In this document: positions 55,143-64,000 of the stretch, one piece after another
Layout of the letters: the number at the start of each line of letters is the position of its first letter
How positions within the stretch are numbered: position 1 is the first letter of the stretch
NCBI RefSeq assembly: GCF_001281485.1
Contig: NZ_CP012669.1
Coordinates: forward strand, 1,116,001 to 1,180,000
Source: Altererythrobacter epoxidivorans
Lineage (GTDB): Bacteria > Pseudomonadota > Alphaproteobacteria > Sphingomonadales > Sphingomonadaceae
Direction: 5' to 3'
DNA length: 64,000 bases
The notes under the pieces: generated by a model
The model's input: the letters and a program-made list of their open reading frames with translations, nothing else
Told to the model about the DNA's origin: nothing
Databases searched by the model: none
Program-made: the position numbers and the translations under genes

Positions 55143-55343
55143 GGGGGTATTTCCTGAACTGAATGCGAATCTGGCCGTGCATATAGGGACGGCAGGGGCC
55201 GGTCCGCTAGCCGACCTGAGCAATCCAGTCAAAACCCTTGGCTAAGTGTTGCCGCGAGGTCGCATGCCGGATAAAGCGCCTGACGTTCCCGCCGACGCAC
55301 CAATCGGCTCCCATGATTTTCAACCGGAAACCAGACCCGTCCC

Positions 55344-57278
55344 ATGATCCAGTTCTTCCGCAGATTCTTCGCCTCGAAGATCGGTCTTGCGATCACCATC
55401 GCCTTCGTCGGACTCATCGGCCTTGCCTTTGCGAGCATGGATGTGTCGGGTTCCGGCACTTTCGGGGGCATTTCCGGTGGCGACCGCGTCGCCGTGGTCG
55501 GCGATGCCAAGATCGGCACCGCAGAACTGAGGAACGGTGCTAACAGCGGCCTCGAAGAGGCCCGGCAGAGCAATCCCACGTTGAGCATGCAGGCCTTCGT
55601 CGAAGGCGGCGGCCTCGAAAGCACGATCAACCGCCTCATCGACCGTTTTGCCCTGAATGAATATGCCCGCATGGCCGGTCTTCGTGCAGGCGACAACCTG
55701 GTGAACAGCGAGATCATGCAGATCGGCGCTTTCGCAGGGCCTGACGGTTCGTTCGACCAGCAGGCATACCTTGCAGCGCTGCGCCAGCGGAACCTGACCG
55801 ATGCGCAATTCCGCCGCGACGTGACTGAATCGCTGATGGCCCGCCAGCTCGTTTCGCATACGCTGCTCGGCAACAGGATGCCGGACAAAATCGCGCTGCG
55901 CTATGCCTCGCTTCTCCGCGAACGCCGCAAGGGTGCCATCGCACTGATCCCGAGTTCCGCATATGCGCCCAAGGGTGAACCCACTGCCAAGCAGCTGCAG
56001 GCCTTCTACGAAGCCAACCGCGGCCGCTACATCCGTCCTGAGCGCCGGACCCTGCGCTACGCCGGTTTCGACGCTTCTATCGTGGAAAACCGCATTGCCC
56101 CCACCGATGCAGAAATCGCGGCACGTTACGAGCGCGACAAGGCTCAGTATTCGGCAAGCCAGGCGCGTACTTTTACCCAGTTGATCGTGCCGACGCAGCA
56201 GGCCGCAGAATCCCTGCGTAGCCGGGCCCAGTCCGGAGCCTCGCTCGACACACTCGCTCGCGAAGCCGGTTTCAGCACATCGAAGGTGGGACCGATCACG
56301 CGCAGCGAACTGGTCTCGACCGCCAATGAAGCGGTGGCCAAGGCGGCATTCGACGCAGCGCGCGGCGCGGTTGCAGCCCCTGCCCGCAGCCCGCTCGGCT
56401 GGCACGTCATGCGCGTCGATGCCGTCGATACGAAAGCTGCTCGCAGCCTTGCGCAGGTAACTCCGGAAATTCGCGAAGCGCTGACCAACGAGAAGCGCCT
56501 GACCGCACTTGCCGATGTCACCGCCCAGATCGAGGAAGAGCTCGACGGTGGCGCTTCGCTCAGCGAAATCGCCAAGACCTACGACCTGACCCTGCGCTCG
56601 ACGCCAGCCCTGACGGCCGATGGCCGCATCTACGGTCAGCCTGAAAGCGGTTCGCCCGACGTCTTGATGCCGATCATCGAAACCGCATTCCAGATGGAAG
56701 AAGGCGAGCCGCAACTGGCAGAGGTTACGCGCGGCCAGAACTTCATCGTCTTCGAAGTGCAGGAAGTCACGCCATCGGCAACCGCTCCCATGGACGAAAT
56801 CAAGGATCGCCTCGTGGCCGCATGGCGCCTGTCGGAAGGTTCGCGGCTGGCGAAGGCCGCGAGCGACCGGATCATAGCGGCTGTCCGCAAGGGCACCTCG
56901 CTCGCTGAAGCCATGCAGGCCGAGAAGGTCGCCTTGCCGCCGGTCGACCAGATCGACCTCAACCGCCAGCAGCTGGTGACGCAGTCGCAGCAGGTGCCGC
57001 CACCGCTCGTACTCTTGTTCAGCATGGCCGAAGGCACGGTGAAGCGGCTTGAAGGTGCTAGCGACATCGGATGGTTCGTTGTCGATCTGGACGATATCAG
57101 CGTCGAACCCATTGCAAAGGACGATCCGCTGGTCGCTGCGACGAAGCAGAACCTGGGCCCTGCGATCGGCAATGAATATGCCTCGCAGCTGGTTGCAGCC
57201 ATCAAGGAAGAAATCGGCGTCGAACGCAACGAGACGGCGATCGAAGCTGTCCGCAAGCAGCTGACCGGCGAAAGCTGA
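55344..57278 (+). CDS. ppiD: Peptidyl-prolyl isomerase / periplasmic chaperone PpiD-like
   Basis: 644 residues. One N-terminal membrane anchor (IGLAITIAFVGLIGLAFASM), then a SurA-N-like chaperone helix domain (about 50-230) and a parvulin-type rotamase domain (about 240-370, QARTFTQLIVPTQQAAESLR, ARSPLGWHVMRVDAV). A second, more diverged SurA-like segment follows. The protein faces the periplasm near the Sec translocon. trpE starts 12 nt after its stop, the widespread alphaproteobacterial ppiD-trpE pairing. Confidence 0.9.
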   Translation: MIQFFRRFFASKIGLAITIAFVGLIGLAFASMDVSGSGTFGGISGGDRVAVVGDAKIGTAELRNGANSGLEEARQSNPTLSMQAFVEGGGLESTINRLIDRFALNEYARMAGLRAGDNLVNSEIMQIGAFAGPDGSFDQQAYLAALRQRNLTDAQFRRDVTESLMARQLVSHTLLGNRMPDKIALRYASLLRERRKGAIALIPSSAYAPKGEPTAKQLQAFYEANRGRYIRPERRTLRYAGFDASIVENRIAPTDAEIAARYERDKAQYSASQARTFTQLIVPTQQAAESLRSRAQSGASLDTLAREAGFSTSKVGPITRSELVSTANEAVAKAAFDAARGAVAAPARSPLGWHVMRVDAVDTKAARSLAQVTPEIREALTNEKRLTALADVTAQIEEELDGGASLSEIAKTYDLTLRSTPALTADGRIYGQPESGSPDVLMPIIETAFQMEEGEPQLAEVTRGQNFIVFEVQEVTPSATAPMDEIKDRLVAAWRLSEGSRLAKAASDRIIAAVRKGTSLAEAMQAEKVALPPVDQIDLNRQQLVTQSQQVPPPLVLLFSMAEGTVKRLEGASDIGWFVVDLDDISVEPIAKDDPLVAATKQNLGPAIGNEYASQLVAAIKEEIGVERNETAIEAVRKQLTGES

Positions 57279-57290
57279 CGGGAGGTCGAA

Positions 57291-58817
57291 CTGGCCTCTA
57301 ACGCGCCACAGAATGCCGCCGATGCTGCTCGCCTGCTGAAAAGCGGGAAGCCTGCGCTTATCTGGCGCAAGGTCATCGCCGACACCGAAACGCCCGTTGG
57401 TGCGGCTGCCAAGCTGATCGTTGCCGGTAGAGGCGACTTCCTGCTCGAATCCGTCGAAGGCGGCGAGGTCCGCGGACGCTACAGCCTTCTCGGGCTCGAT
57501 CCCGACCTGGTCTTCCGTGCATCCGGAAAATCGGCGCAAGTCAACGCAGCATGGCGGCACGACCGCGATGCTTTCGCCGAGTGCGAAGGTGACAGCCTGA
57601 CCGAATTGCGCGCGCTGGTCGAAAAATGCCGCATCGACGTGCCAGACGGCCTGCCCCCTGCCCTTGCCTGCCTCGTCGGATATTTCGGATACGAGACGAT
57701 CGGGCTGGTAGAGGATCTGCCCCGCGCGCCGCAAAGCGAGCTGGACCTGCCCGACATGCTGTTCGTCAGGCCGACCCTGATCTTCGTTTTCGACGGCCTC
57801 ACCGAAGAACTTTTCTGCATTGCGCCTATCTGGTCGGCGACCGATGCAGAGGCAGAAATCGAGCGCGCTGCGGAACGGATCGACGATGCGCTGAGCCAGC
57901 TTTCCGCCGCAGCGGTGCAGCAGGATCGCAGCGCCGACCTGCCCCCGATGGATCTCCAACCGGTTCTTGGCTCTGACGAGTACAAGTCACTCGTCGCACG
58001 TGCCAAGGAATACATCGTGGCAGGCGATATCTTCCAGGTGGTGCTGGCGCAGAGATTTACCTGCCCGTTCCCGCTGCCGCCGTTCACGCTCTATCGCGCA
58101 TTGCGTAGGGTGAACCCCTCGCCCTTTCTCTATTTCCTCGATTTACCGGGGTTCTCGGTAGTCGGTTCCAGCCCCGAAATCCTCGTCCGAGTGCGCAAGA
58201 ACGCAGCGGACAAACAAGAAGTGACGATCAGGCCCATCGCCGGCACCCGGCCGCGTGGTACCGATCCCGAAAGCGACCGCGAGAACGAGGCGAGCCTGCT
58301 CGCCGATCCCAAGGAGCGTGCGGAACACCTGATGCTGCTCGATCTGGGTCGCAACGACGTCGGACGGGTCGCGGCCAAGGGCACGGTTCGTGTCACCGAC
58401 AGCTTCACCATCGAACGCTACAGCCATGTCATGCACATCGTCAGCAATGTCGTTGGCGAGCTGGCGGAAGAAAGCGACGCGCTCGACGCGCTGTTCGCCG
58501 GTTTTCCCGCCGGTACGGTTTCGGGTGCACCCAAGATCCGCGCCTGCGAAGTCATTGCCGAACTCGAACCTGAAACCCGTGGCGCCTATGCCGGCGGCGT
58601 TGGCTATTTCGCGCCCGATGGCTCAGTCGACAGTTGCATCGTGCTGCGCACGGCAGTCGTGAAGGACGGCGTCATGCATGTGCAGGCCGGTGCCGGAATC
58701 GTTGCCGACAGCGATCCCGATTATGAACTCAATGAATGCAAGGCAAAGGCCGGGGCATTGATCGCCGCCGCGAAAGAAGCGGCCCGTGTCGCAAGCGAGC
58801 CCGGATTCGGACAATGA
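57291..58817 (+). CDS. trpE: Anthranilate synthase component I, apparent CTG start
   Basis: 508 residues if read from CTG 57291. No ATG, GTG or TTG occurs in frame between the TGA at 57276 and TTG 57606. The first 105 codons nonetheless encode genuine TrpE sequence, including the tryptophan-feedback segment LLESVEGGEV-RGRYSLLG. GGAGG (57281-57285) lies 5 nt before CTG. The chorismate-binding domain is complete (IRPIAGTRPRGTD, LMLLDLGRNDVGRVA, SGAPKIRACEVIAELEP, GAGIVADSDP). Works with TrpG. It follows ppiD and overlaps the next gene as ATGA. Confidence 0.92.
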   Translation: MASNAPQNAADAARLLKSGKPALIWRKVIADTETPVGAAAKLIVAGRGDFLLESVEGGEVRGRYSLLGLDPDLVFRASGKSAQVNAAWRHDRDAFAECEGDSLTELRALVEKCRIDVPDGLPPALACLVGYFGYETIGLVEDLPRAPQSELDLPDMLFVRPTLIFVFDGLTEELFCIAPIWSATDAEAEIERAAERIDDALSQLSAAAVQQDRSADLPPMDLQPVLGSDEYKSLVARAKEYIVAGDIFQVVLAQRFTCPFPLPPFTLYRALRRVNPSPFLYFLDLPGFSVVGSSPEILVRVRKNAADKQEVTIRPIAGTRPRGTDPESDRENEASLLADPKERAEHLMLLDLGRNDVGRVAAKGTVRVTDSFTIERYSHVMHIVSNVVGELAEESDALDALFAGFPAGTVSGAPKIRACEVIAELEPETRGAYAGGVGYFAPDGSVDSCIVLRTAVVKDGVMHVQAGAGIVADSDPDYELNECKAKAGALIAAAKEAARVASEPGFGQ

Positions 58818-59662
58818 AACGCGTATTACTGTTAGCCACGCTCGCCCTTTCGGCGTGCACCCAGGAGCCTGAAGGCAAGGCTGTCACCGTCATCGAATTC
58901 GGCGAGAATGGTGAAACCACCATCAGGCAGACGGGCGCCGATCAGGCCGAACCTGCCGAAGAAGTCGCGGCGAAATCGGACCAGGATGACGCCTGCGAGG
59001 TCGTAACCTTCGAACAGGTCGCACTGACCCACTGCGTTGCCGACCCAGCAAAGAACCGGATCACTACCGCTCTCGGACCGGAAGGCGGCGCTCCCTACAG
59101 GTCGCTCGCCGCCTATTCCAATACGGTCGACAAGGCCGATGTCGCCTTTGCGATGAATGCGGGCATGTATGATGGCGAAGGCAAGCCGATCGGTTACTAC
59201 GTCGAGGAATCCAACCGCGCGAAGGAACTGAACCAAGCGGACGGGCCCGGCAATTTCCACATGAAGCCCAACGGCGTGTTCTACGGAACGGGCGGCAGCT
59301 GGCAGGTGAAAACTTCGGACGAGTTTTATCGCACCGTGGGCACCCGGCCGGAATTCGGCACGCAATCGGGACCGATGCTGGTCGTCGATGGCAAGCTGCA
59401 TCCTGAAATCACCGACAACGGCCCGTCGAAGGCAATCCGCAATGGCGTGGGCGTGGACAAGGCTGGCCGGGCGCATTTCGTCATCTCGAACTCGCCTCTC
59501 AGCTTTGGCCAACTGGCACGCTATTTCCGAGACGAGTTGAAAACGCCCAATGCGCTATTCCTCGACGGGAACGTGTCGTCACTCTGGAATCCCGCCAGCG
59601 GAAGGCTCGACAAGGGCGTCCCGATCGGGCCGCTCATCGTCGTGACAAGGAAACAGCCATGA
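58814..59662 (+). CDS. Lipoprotein with phosphodiester glycosidase (NAGPA, DUF2233) domain
   Basis: 282 residues from ATG 58814. Lipoprotein signal MKRVLLLATLALSAC gives Cys15. A charged linker follows. From about residue 60 the domain shows VAFAMNAGMYDGEGKPIGYY, GPGNFHMKPNGVFYG, TQSGPMLVVDGKLHP, RNGVGVDKAGRAHFVISNS and NALFLDGNVSSLW, typical of the NAGPA family of uncovering-enzyme-like hydrolases. Probably acts on an envelope glycan phosphodiester; substrate unknown. Translationally coupled on both sides (4-nt overlaps), although functionally unrelated to trp. Confidence 0.82.
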   Translation: MKRVLLLATLALSACTQEPEGKAVTVIEFGENGETTIRQTGADQAEPAEEVAAKSDQDDACEVVTFEQVALTHCVADPAKNRITTALGPEGGAPYRSLAAYSNTVDKADVAFAMNAGMYDGEGKPIGYYVEESNRAKELNQADGPGNFHMKPNGVFYGTGGSWQVKTSDEFYRTVGTRPEFGTQSGPMLVVDGKLHPEITDNGPSKAIRNGVGVDKAGRAHFVISNSPLSFGQLARYFRDELKTPNALFLDGNVSSLWNPASGRLDKGVPIGPLIVVTRKQP

Positions 59663-60621
59663 TCACTTACGAACGCACGCTCTATCCCGAAATCGAGCCA
59701 TACGAGACCGGTATGCTCGATGTCGGCGAAGGCCATTCGCTCTATTACGAGCGGGTCGGAACCCCCGGAGCAAAGCCTGCGGTCTTCCTTCACGGCGGCC
59801 CGGGCGGCGGGATGAGCCCGTCCCATCGCCGCCAGTGGAACCCTGAGCTTTACGACGTCCTCCTGTTCGACCAGCGCGGTTGCGGCAAATCACTGCCGTT
59901 CGCCGAAATCGAGCACAACGATACCTGGCGTATCGTCGAGGATATCGAGCGCCTGCGCGAAATGTGCGGGCACGAGGCATGGCAGGTGTTCGGCGGCAGT
60001 TGGGGCGCGACGCTATCGCTCGCCTATGCGGAGAAATACCCCGAGCGGACCACCGAGATCATCCTGCGCGGCGTATTCCTTGCGACCGAGCGCGAGAAAG
60101 GCTGGCTCTATCGCTATGGCGCGGGCGAGATCATGGCCGAACAGTGGGACCAGTTCTGCGGCCACATTCCGCAAGACGAACGCGGCGACCTCGTGAAAGC
60201 CTATCACGACCGCCTGACCAGCGATGATGAGGCAACCCGCCTTGCCGCAGCCCGCGAGTGGTCGATGTGGGAAGGTACGGTCTCGACCCTGCTGCCCAAT
60301 GAAGATCTGCTGAGCGAATTTGCCGACCCGTCGAAGGCTGTACCGTTCGCGCGCATTTGCGCCCGCTTCTTCCTCAACGATTTCTATCTCGAGGAGGGCC
60401 AGCTGCTGCGCGATATCGATCGGGTCCGGGGCATTCCGATGATCATCGTCCAGGGTCGCCACGACATCTGCACGCCGCCTGTCTCGGCTTGGCAGGTGAT
60501 GAAGGCCCTGCCCGATGCCGATCTCAGGATCGTGCACGATGCGGGCCATTCTGCAGGCGAACCGGGCATTATCGACGGGCTGGTCCGCGCGACGGACGAG
60601 TTTGCCAAGCGCGGTGGGTGA
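59659..60621 (+). CDS. pip: Prolyl iminopeptidase
   Basis: 320-residue alpha/beta hydrolase removing N-terminal proline. Oxyanion-hole motif HGGPGGGMSPSHRRQWNPEL, nucleophile Ser in VFGGSWGATLSLAYAEKYPE, Asp in QGRHDICTPP and the catalytic His in VHDAGHSAGEPGI. Start ATG 59659 overlaps the previous stop. 51 nt separate it from trpG. Confidence 0.93.
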   Translation: MITYERTLYPEIEPYETGMLDVGEGHSLYYERVGTPGAKPAVFLHGGPGGGMSPSHRRQWNPELYDVLLFDQRGCGKSLPFAEIEHNDTWRIVEDIERLREMCGHEAWQVFGGSWGATLSLAYAEKYPERTTEIILRGVFLATEREKGWLYRYGAGEIMAEQWDQFCGHIPQDERGDLVKAYHDRLTSDDEATRLAAAREWSMWEGTVSTLLPNEDLLSEFADPSKAVPFARICARFFLNDFYLEEGQLLRDIDRVRGIPMIIVQGRHDICTPPVSAWQVMKALPDADLRIVHDAGHSAGEPGIIDGLVRATDEFAKRGG

Positions 60622-60672
60622 AACCAAAACTGTCTTGATTGCCGCGGGCCAAACCGCGATGGCGCACAGGCT

Positions 60673-61257
60673 ATGATCCTCGTCATCGACAATTACGACA
60701 GTTTCACCTTCAACCTAGTCCATTACCTGATGGAACTGGGTGCAGAGGTCCGCGTCGAGCGCAACGATGCCCTTACCGCGACCGAGGCACTCGCTACCAA
60801 TGCTGCCGGCTTCCTCATTTCGCCCGGCCCATGCACTCCCACGGAGGCGGGCATCAGCCTCGATCTCGTGGCAGCATGCGCCGATGCGGGCAAGCCGCTC
60901 CTCGGCGTGTGCCTTGGCCATCAATCGATCGGCCAGCATTTCGGCGGCAGGGTCGACCGCGGCGGGCTGATGCATGGCAAGACCTCCCCGATTACGCATG
61001 ACGACAGCGGCGTTTTTGCAGGCATTCCCTCCCCCTTCACCGCGACCCGCTATCACAGCCTCGTGGTGCAAGATCAGCCGGAAGAGCTGATCGTCAATGC
61101 GACCTCCGACGATGGCTTCACAATGGGGTTCCGCCACCGCGAACTGCCGATCCACGGCGTGCAATTCCATCCGGAAAGCATCGCCACCGAACACGGCCAT
61201 GCCCTGCTCGCAAACTTCCTCGACATGTGCGGGATGAACGAGAGGGTGCCGCAATGA
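60673..61257 (+). CDS. trpG: Anthranilate synthase component II (glutamine amidotransferase)
   Basis: 194 residues, class I GATase delivering ammonia to TrpE and possibly to the PabB partner of folate synthesis. [20 protein letters not shown] at the start, [10 protein letters not shown], nucleophile Cys in [12 protein letters not shown], and His/Glu in [14 protein letters not shown]. It is separated from trpE by two unrelated genes. Its stop overlaps trpD as ATGA. Confidence 0.95.
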   Translation: MILVIDNYDSFTFNLVHYLMELGAEVRVERNDALTATEALATNAAGFLISPGPCTPTEAGISLDLVAACADAGKPLLGVCLGHQSIGQHFGGRVDRGGLMHGKTSPITHDDSGVFAGIPSPFTATRYHSLVVQDQPEELIVNATSDDGFTMGFRHRELPIHGVQFHPESIATEHGHALLANFLDMCGMNERVPQ

Positions 61258-62246
61258 AGACGCTCCCTCTCGCAGTACCGCATATGAGCGAGGCCGAGGC
61301 TGAAGAAGTCTTCGGCTGGATCCTCGACGGCGAAGCGAGTGAAGAGGAAATCGCCCGCTTCCTGCTCGCGATGACGGAGCGGAGTGAAACCGCCGATGAG
61401 ATCGCAGGGGCTGCACGTGCCCTCAGGGCAAGATTGATCCCGGTCGACGCACCCGCAAATGCAATCGACTGCTGCGGGACCGGCGGCGACGGCCATCATA
61501 CGCTGAACGTATCCACCGCCGTCAGCCTCGTCGTTGCAGCCTGCGGGATCCCGGTGGCGAAGCATGGCAACCGGGCTGCCTCTTCCAAGTCGGGTGCAGC
61601 CGACACGCTAGAGGCGCTCGGCCTCGACATGGAAGCAGCTGGTCGCACGGCGGAAAAGACGCTGGCGGAACTCGGCATCTGCTTCCTCTTTGCGAAGAAC
61701 CACCACCCGGCGATGGGCCGCATCCAGCCTATCCGCCTCCGGATCGGGCGCCGTACCATCTTCAACCTGATGGGGCCGCTTTCCAATCCCGCGCGGGTGA
61801 AGCGGCAGCTGATCGGTATCGCCCGCCCTGCGTACGTGCCTATCTATGCAGAGGCTATGGCCAAACTCGGCACCGACCACACGATGATCGTATCGGGTGA
61901 CGAGGGGCTGGACGAGCTGAGCCTCGCCGGCGGTAACGAGGTCGCAGTTGTCGAAGGCAATGATTTCGACATGCGGCGCATGGACGCGGAAATGGCGGGC
62001 CTGCCGCACGCACCGATCGAGGCGATCAGGGGCGGCGACGCGGTCCACAATGCTGCCGCGCTCAAGGCCCTGCTCGAAGGGACGCCCGGCCCATATCGCG
62101 ATGCCGTCCTGTTCAATGCGGCGGCAACCTTGCGCGTTGCAGGCAAGACGGAAACGCTGGGCGACCTTGCCGCTATGGCTGGCGAGGCGATCGATAGCGG
62201 TGCGGCAAAGGGCCTGCTGGCCAACTGGATCGAGATGGCCCGATGA
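61254..62246 (+). CDS. trpD: Anthranilate phosphoribosyltransferase
   Basis: 330 residues. PRPP-binding [39 protein letters not shown], and anthranilate-site segments [19 protein letters not shown] and [14 protein letters not shown] 61254 overlaps the trpG stop; the in-frame extension upstream is not needed. Ends within the trpC start. Confidence 0.96.
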   Translation: MKTLPLAVPHMSEAEAEEVFGWILDGEASEEEIARFLLAMTERSETADEIAGAARALRARLIPVDAPANAIDCCGTGGDGHHTLNVSTAVSLVVAACGIPVAKHGNRAASSKSGAADTLEALGLDMEAAGRTAEKTLAELGICFLFAKNHHPAMGRIQPIRLRIGRRTIFNLMGPLSNPARVKRQLIGIARPAYVPIYAEAMAKLGTDHTMIVSGDEGLDELSLAGGNEVAVVEGNDFDMRRMDAEMAGLPHAPIEAIRGGDAVHNAAALKALLEGTPGPYRDAVLFNAAATLRVAGKTETLGDLAAMAGEAIDSGAAKGLLANWIEMAR

Positions 62247-63028
62247 ACAAGCTCGACGAGATTTGCGAGAACAAGCGCATCGAGGTCGCGCAGCGGCGGG
62301 CCGAAAGGTCGATCACCGCGCTCGATCACGAGGCAGCCGGACAGTCGGCTCCACGCGGCTTCGAAGCAGCATTGCGAGCGGCCAGTGCGGACGGTTTCGG
62401 CCTGATTGCGGAGATCAAGAAGGCATCGCCTTCGAAAGGCTTGATCCGCGCAGACTTCGACCCACCGGCTCACGCAGAGGCTTACGAGGCAGGCGGTGCG
62501 GCGTGTCTCTCCGTCCTGACCGATGCCCCCTATTTCCAGGGTCACGAAGATTACCTCGTCGCGGCGCGGAATGCATGCGCACTCCCCGTTCTGCGCAAGG
62601 ATTTCATGGTCGAACCATGGCAAGTCGCAGAAGCCCGCAGCATCGGTGCAGACGCGATCCTCATCATCGTCGCTGCGCTGGAAGACAGCGCAATGCAGGA
62701 AATCGAGGCTGCTGCGCTGGAACGCGGGATGGACGTGCTCGTCGAGGTGCATGACGAGGCCGAAATGGAACGGGCATCGCGCCTGAAATCACGCCTGATC
62801 GGGGTCAACAACCGAGACCTCAAGACGTTCAGGACAGACCTTGCGACGACCGAACGGCTGGCGGGACTTGCGCCTGAAGGGACCTTGCTGGTGGGCGAAA
62901 GCGGGATCAACTCGCACCGGGATTGCCTGCGGCTGGCCAGCGCAGGCGTGCGAACCTTCCTTGTCGGGGAAAGCCTGATGCGCGAAGCTGATGTCGAGGC
63001 TGCAACTCGCAAGCTACTGCTCGGCTGA
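62243..63028 (+). CDS. trpC: Indole-3-glycerol-phosphate synthase
   Basis: 261-residue TIM barrel. Catalytic Lys/Glu residues in [60 protein letters not shown] and [13 protein letters not shown] separate gene, not fused to trpF. Last gene of the trpG-trpD-trpC unit; a weak hairpin CTGCC...GGCAG (63039-63057) lies after it. Confidence 0.96.
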   Translation: MNKLDEICENKRIEVAQRRAERSITALDHEAAGQSAPRGFEAALRAASADGFGLIAEIKKASPSKGLIRADFDPPAHAEAYEAGGAACLSVLTDAPYFQGHEDYLVAARNACALPVLRKDFMVEPWQVAEARSIGADAILIIVAALEDSAMQEIEAAALERGMDVLVEVHDEAEMERASRLKSRLIGVNNRDLKTFRTDLATTERLAGLAPEGTLLVGESGINSHRDCLRLASAGVRTFLVGESLMREADVEAATRKLLLG

Positions 63029-63122
63029 CGCTATCCTACTGCCGCATTTTCTGGCAGGCACGGCGCATGTAGTCTTCGGGACATCCGGTTGAAATGCGCC
63101 AGGACAGCCTTGCGCCGACGCC

Positions 63123-63174
63123 CCAGTTTTCCTCTACATGGACTGTGTTCCATGTGTTCCATCCAGTAGGATTT
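63123..63174 (+). repeat. Shared upstream element, copy B (before moaC)
   Basis: The core at 63138-63162 reads ATGGACT then GTGTTCCATGTGTTCCAT, 24 of 25 bases identical to the lpd copy (5616-5640). Flanks match at the same spacing (CCAGTTTT upstream, GATTT downstream). The moaC start is 23 to 35 nt beyond the core. It follows trpC by about 100 nt, so it may carry the moaC promoter. Confidence 0.65.
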
Positions 63175-63197
63175 GCAGCGGAAGAATGAGCAAGCGG

Positions 63198-63677
63198 ATG
63201 AGCGATCTGACCCATCTCGGTGAAAGCGGCGAAGCGCGCATGGTCGATGTCGGTGCAAAGGCGGAAACGGTGCGCAAGGCTGTTGCAGGCGGTCGCATCA
63301 CGATGAAGCCGGAAACGCTTGCGGCGATCAGGGCTGGCGATGCTCCCAAAGGCGACGTTCTCGGCACCGCGCGGATTGCCGGGATCATGGCAGCGAAGAA
63401 GACGGCCGACCTGATCCCGCTTTGCCATCCACTCGGGCTCGAATCTGTCGAAGTGCAATTCGATTTCGAGGATTGCGCGATCCGCGTAACCGCAACCGCC
63501 GCACTCACCGGGAAAACCGGGGTGGAAATGGAGGCAATGGTCGCCGCATCCACAGCCTTGCTCACCATTTACGATATGGCGAAGGCGCTTGAAAAAGGCA
63601 TGGTCATCGAAGGGGTTCGTCTCCTGGAGAAGACCGGCGGCAAATCGGGTCACTGGCGGGCAGAAATCGCCGACTGA
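63198..63677 (+). CDS. moaC: Cyclic pyranopterin monophosphate synthase (MoaC)
   Basis: 159 residues from ATG 63198 ([20 protein letters not shown]), which matches the usual N-terminus. ATG 63186 would add four residues but sits almost on its ribosome binding site. Molybdenum cofactor step after MoaA. Conserved parts: [28 protein letters not shown] split here as [20 protein letters not shown], and [20 protein letters not shown]. The stop overlaps moeA by one base. Confidence 0.95.
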   Translation: MSDLTHLGESGEARMVDVGAKAETVRKAVAGGRITMKPETLAAIRAGDAPKGDVLGTARIAGIMAAKKTADLIPLCHPLGLESVEVQFDFEDCAIRVTATAALTGKTGVEMEAMVAASTALLTIYDMAKALEKGMVIEGVRLLEKTGGKSGHWRAEIAD

Positions 63678-64000
63678 TGGCTGCCTTGCTATCCCTCGAA
63701 GACGCACAGAGCCGTGTATTGGATCTCGTCGATCCGCGCCCTGTTATCACACTGCCGGTCGATCGATGTATCGGACGCTACCTCGCCGAAGACCTCAGGG
63801 CGAACCGCACCCAACCCCCGGCAGACCTCTCCGCAATGGATGGATACGCTTTAAACGGCGACGGACCGTGGCAACTGGTTGGCGAGAGCCGCGCAGGTCA
63901 CCCGTTCGCAGAACCGGTCGGTGCCGGTGAATGCGTGCGGATCTCTACTGGCGCCAGCATGCCCGAAGGCGCGGACCGAGTTCTCATCCAGGAGAATGCA
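63677..64000 (+). CDS. moeA: Molybdopterin molybdenumtransferase, N-terminal part (partial)
   Basis: The first 108 codons are visible, running off the window. LSLEDAQSRVLDLVDP at the start, then QPPADLSAMDGYAL (the MoeA Ser-x-Met-Asp-Gly-Tyr signature) and CVRISTGASMPEGADRVLIQEN. Inserts molybdenum into molybdopterin. Its ATG shares a base with the moaC stop, so the two are coupled. Confidence 0.94.
   Translation, partial: MAALLSLEDAQSRVLDLVDPRPVITLPVDRCIGRYLAEDLRANRTQPPADLSAMDGYALNGDGPWQLVGESRAGHPFAEPVGAGECVRISTGASMPEGADRVLIQENA

Noticed and set aside
55320..57959. Very long open frame (879 codons) on the minus strand across ppiD and trpE
   Set aside because: It is a GC-skew shadow. The translation has no recognisable domains, while the plus strand encodes clear PpiD and TrpE.
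63039..63057. Terminator after trpC
   Set aside because: CTGCC/GGCAG is a 5-bp stem without a T-run; noted in the trpC entry but not called.
63138..63162. EcfG general-stress promoter (GGAAC) on the minus strand of the shared element
   Set aside because: GGAAC occurs twice on the minus strand, but no CGTT -10 box lies 16-18 nt downstream, and it would point away from moaC and lpd.

Overview
The window is a gene-dense, GC-rich piece of an alphaproteobacterial chromosome. The most likely source is a member of the Sphingomonadales, probably the Erythrobacteraceae. This rests on the gene order dusB-ntrB-ntrC-ntrY-ntrX-hfq-hflX with mazG next to it, a fused ispDF, a pyruvate dehydrogenase E1-beta that carries its own lipoyl domain, the lipA-ratA pair, and a two-domain Hfq. 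The genus is an inference. I see no insertion sequence, prophage, CRISPR array or rRNA. There are two tRNA genes (Ser-UGA and Arg-CCU).

Layout. 0-3 kb: the end of a probable proS, rnr, and a universal stress protein. 3-9 kb: PDH E2 (pdhC) and E3 (lpd), separated by an acyl-CoA thioesterase and two AT-richer small membrane protein genes, then a CPA2 cation/proton antiporter. 9-17.3 kb: tRNA-Ser, then a run of closely packed genes for the cell wall and replication (lytic transglycosylase, RlpA-like lipoprotein, D,D-carboxypeptidase, tmk, holB, metG, tatD, MBL hydrolase, a 57-codon membrane peptide). 17.4-27.4 kb: mazG facing the minus-strand nitrogen/RNA regulon dusB-ntrBC-ntrYX-hfq-hflX. 27.4-33.4 kb: ispDF, cinA-type amidase, ratA/coq10, lipA, carbonic anhydrase, a NYN-domain protein and a secreted TPR-like protein. 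33.6-40.7 kb: gyrA, a TauD-type dioxygenase, lysoplasmalogenase, trmFO, an EF-hand protein and a squalene-synthase-like protein. 40.8-43 kb: three TadG/TadE-like pilus-associated genes. 43-46 kb: pdhB, pdhA, ftsB. 46-49.5 kb: acyl-CoA dehydrogenase, MscS channel, MFS transporter, tRNA-Arg. 49.6-52 kb: DUF1178 protein, nitrilase-family amidase, grxC, and an hsp20 gene with a possible heat-shock promoter and RNA thermometer. 52-55 kb: pyrG, secG, tpiA. 55-64 kb: ppiD, trpE, a phosphodiester-glycosidase-like lipoprotein, pip, trpG, trpD, trpC, moaC and the start of moeA.

How the genes fit together. PdhA, PdhB, PdhC and Lpd make one pyruvate dehydrogenase complex from two loci about 36 kb apart, and LipA makes the lipoyl cofactor it needs. 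NtrBC and NtrYX sense nitrogen or redox state. Hfq and HflX beside them act after transcription. The tryptophan genes form a nearly complete trpE-G-D-C set interrupted by two unrelated genes.

Most of the window is ordinary housekeeping sequence. The points that deserve a second look are: a tandem (two Sm domain) Hfq; a trpE that seems to start at CTG; an RlpA-like protein lacking the canonical catalytic loop; an NtrX lacking the GAFTGA loop; a possible ROSE-type thermometer before hsp20; a roughly 52-bp element shared upstream of lpd and moaC; and nested palindromes with a DnaA-box match between gyrA and the TPR-like gene.
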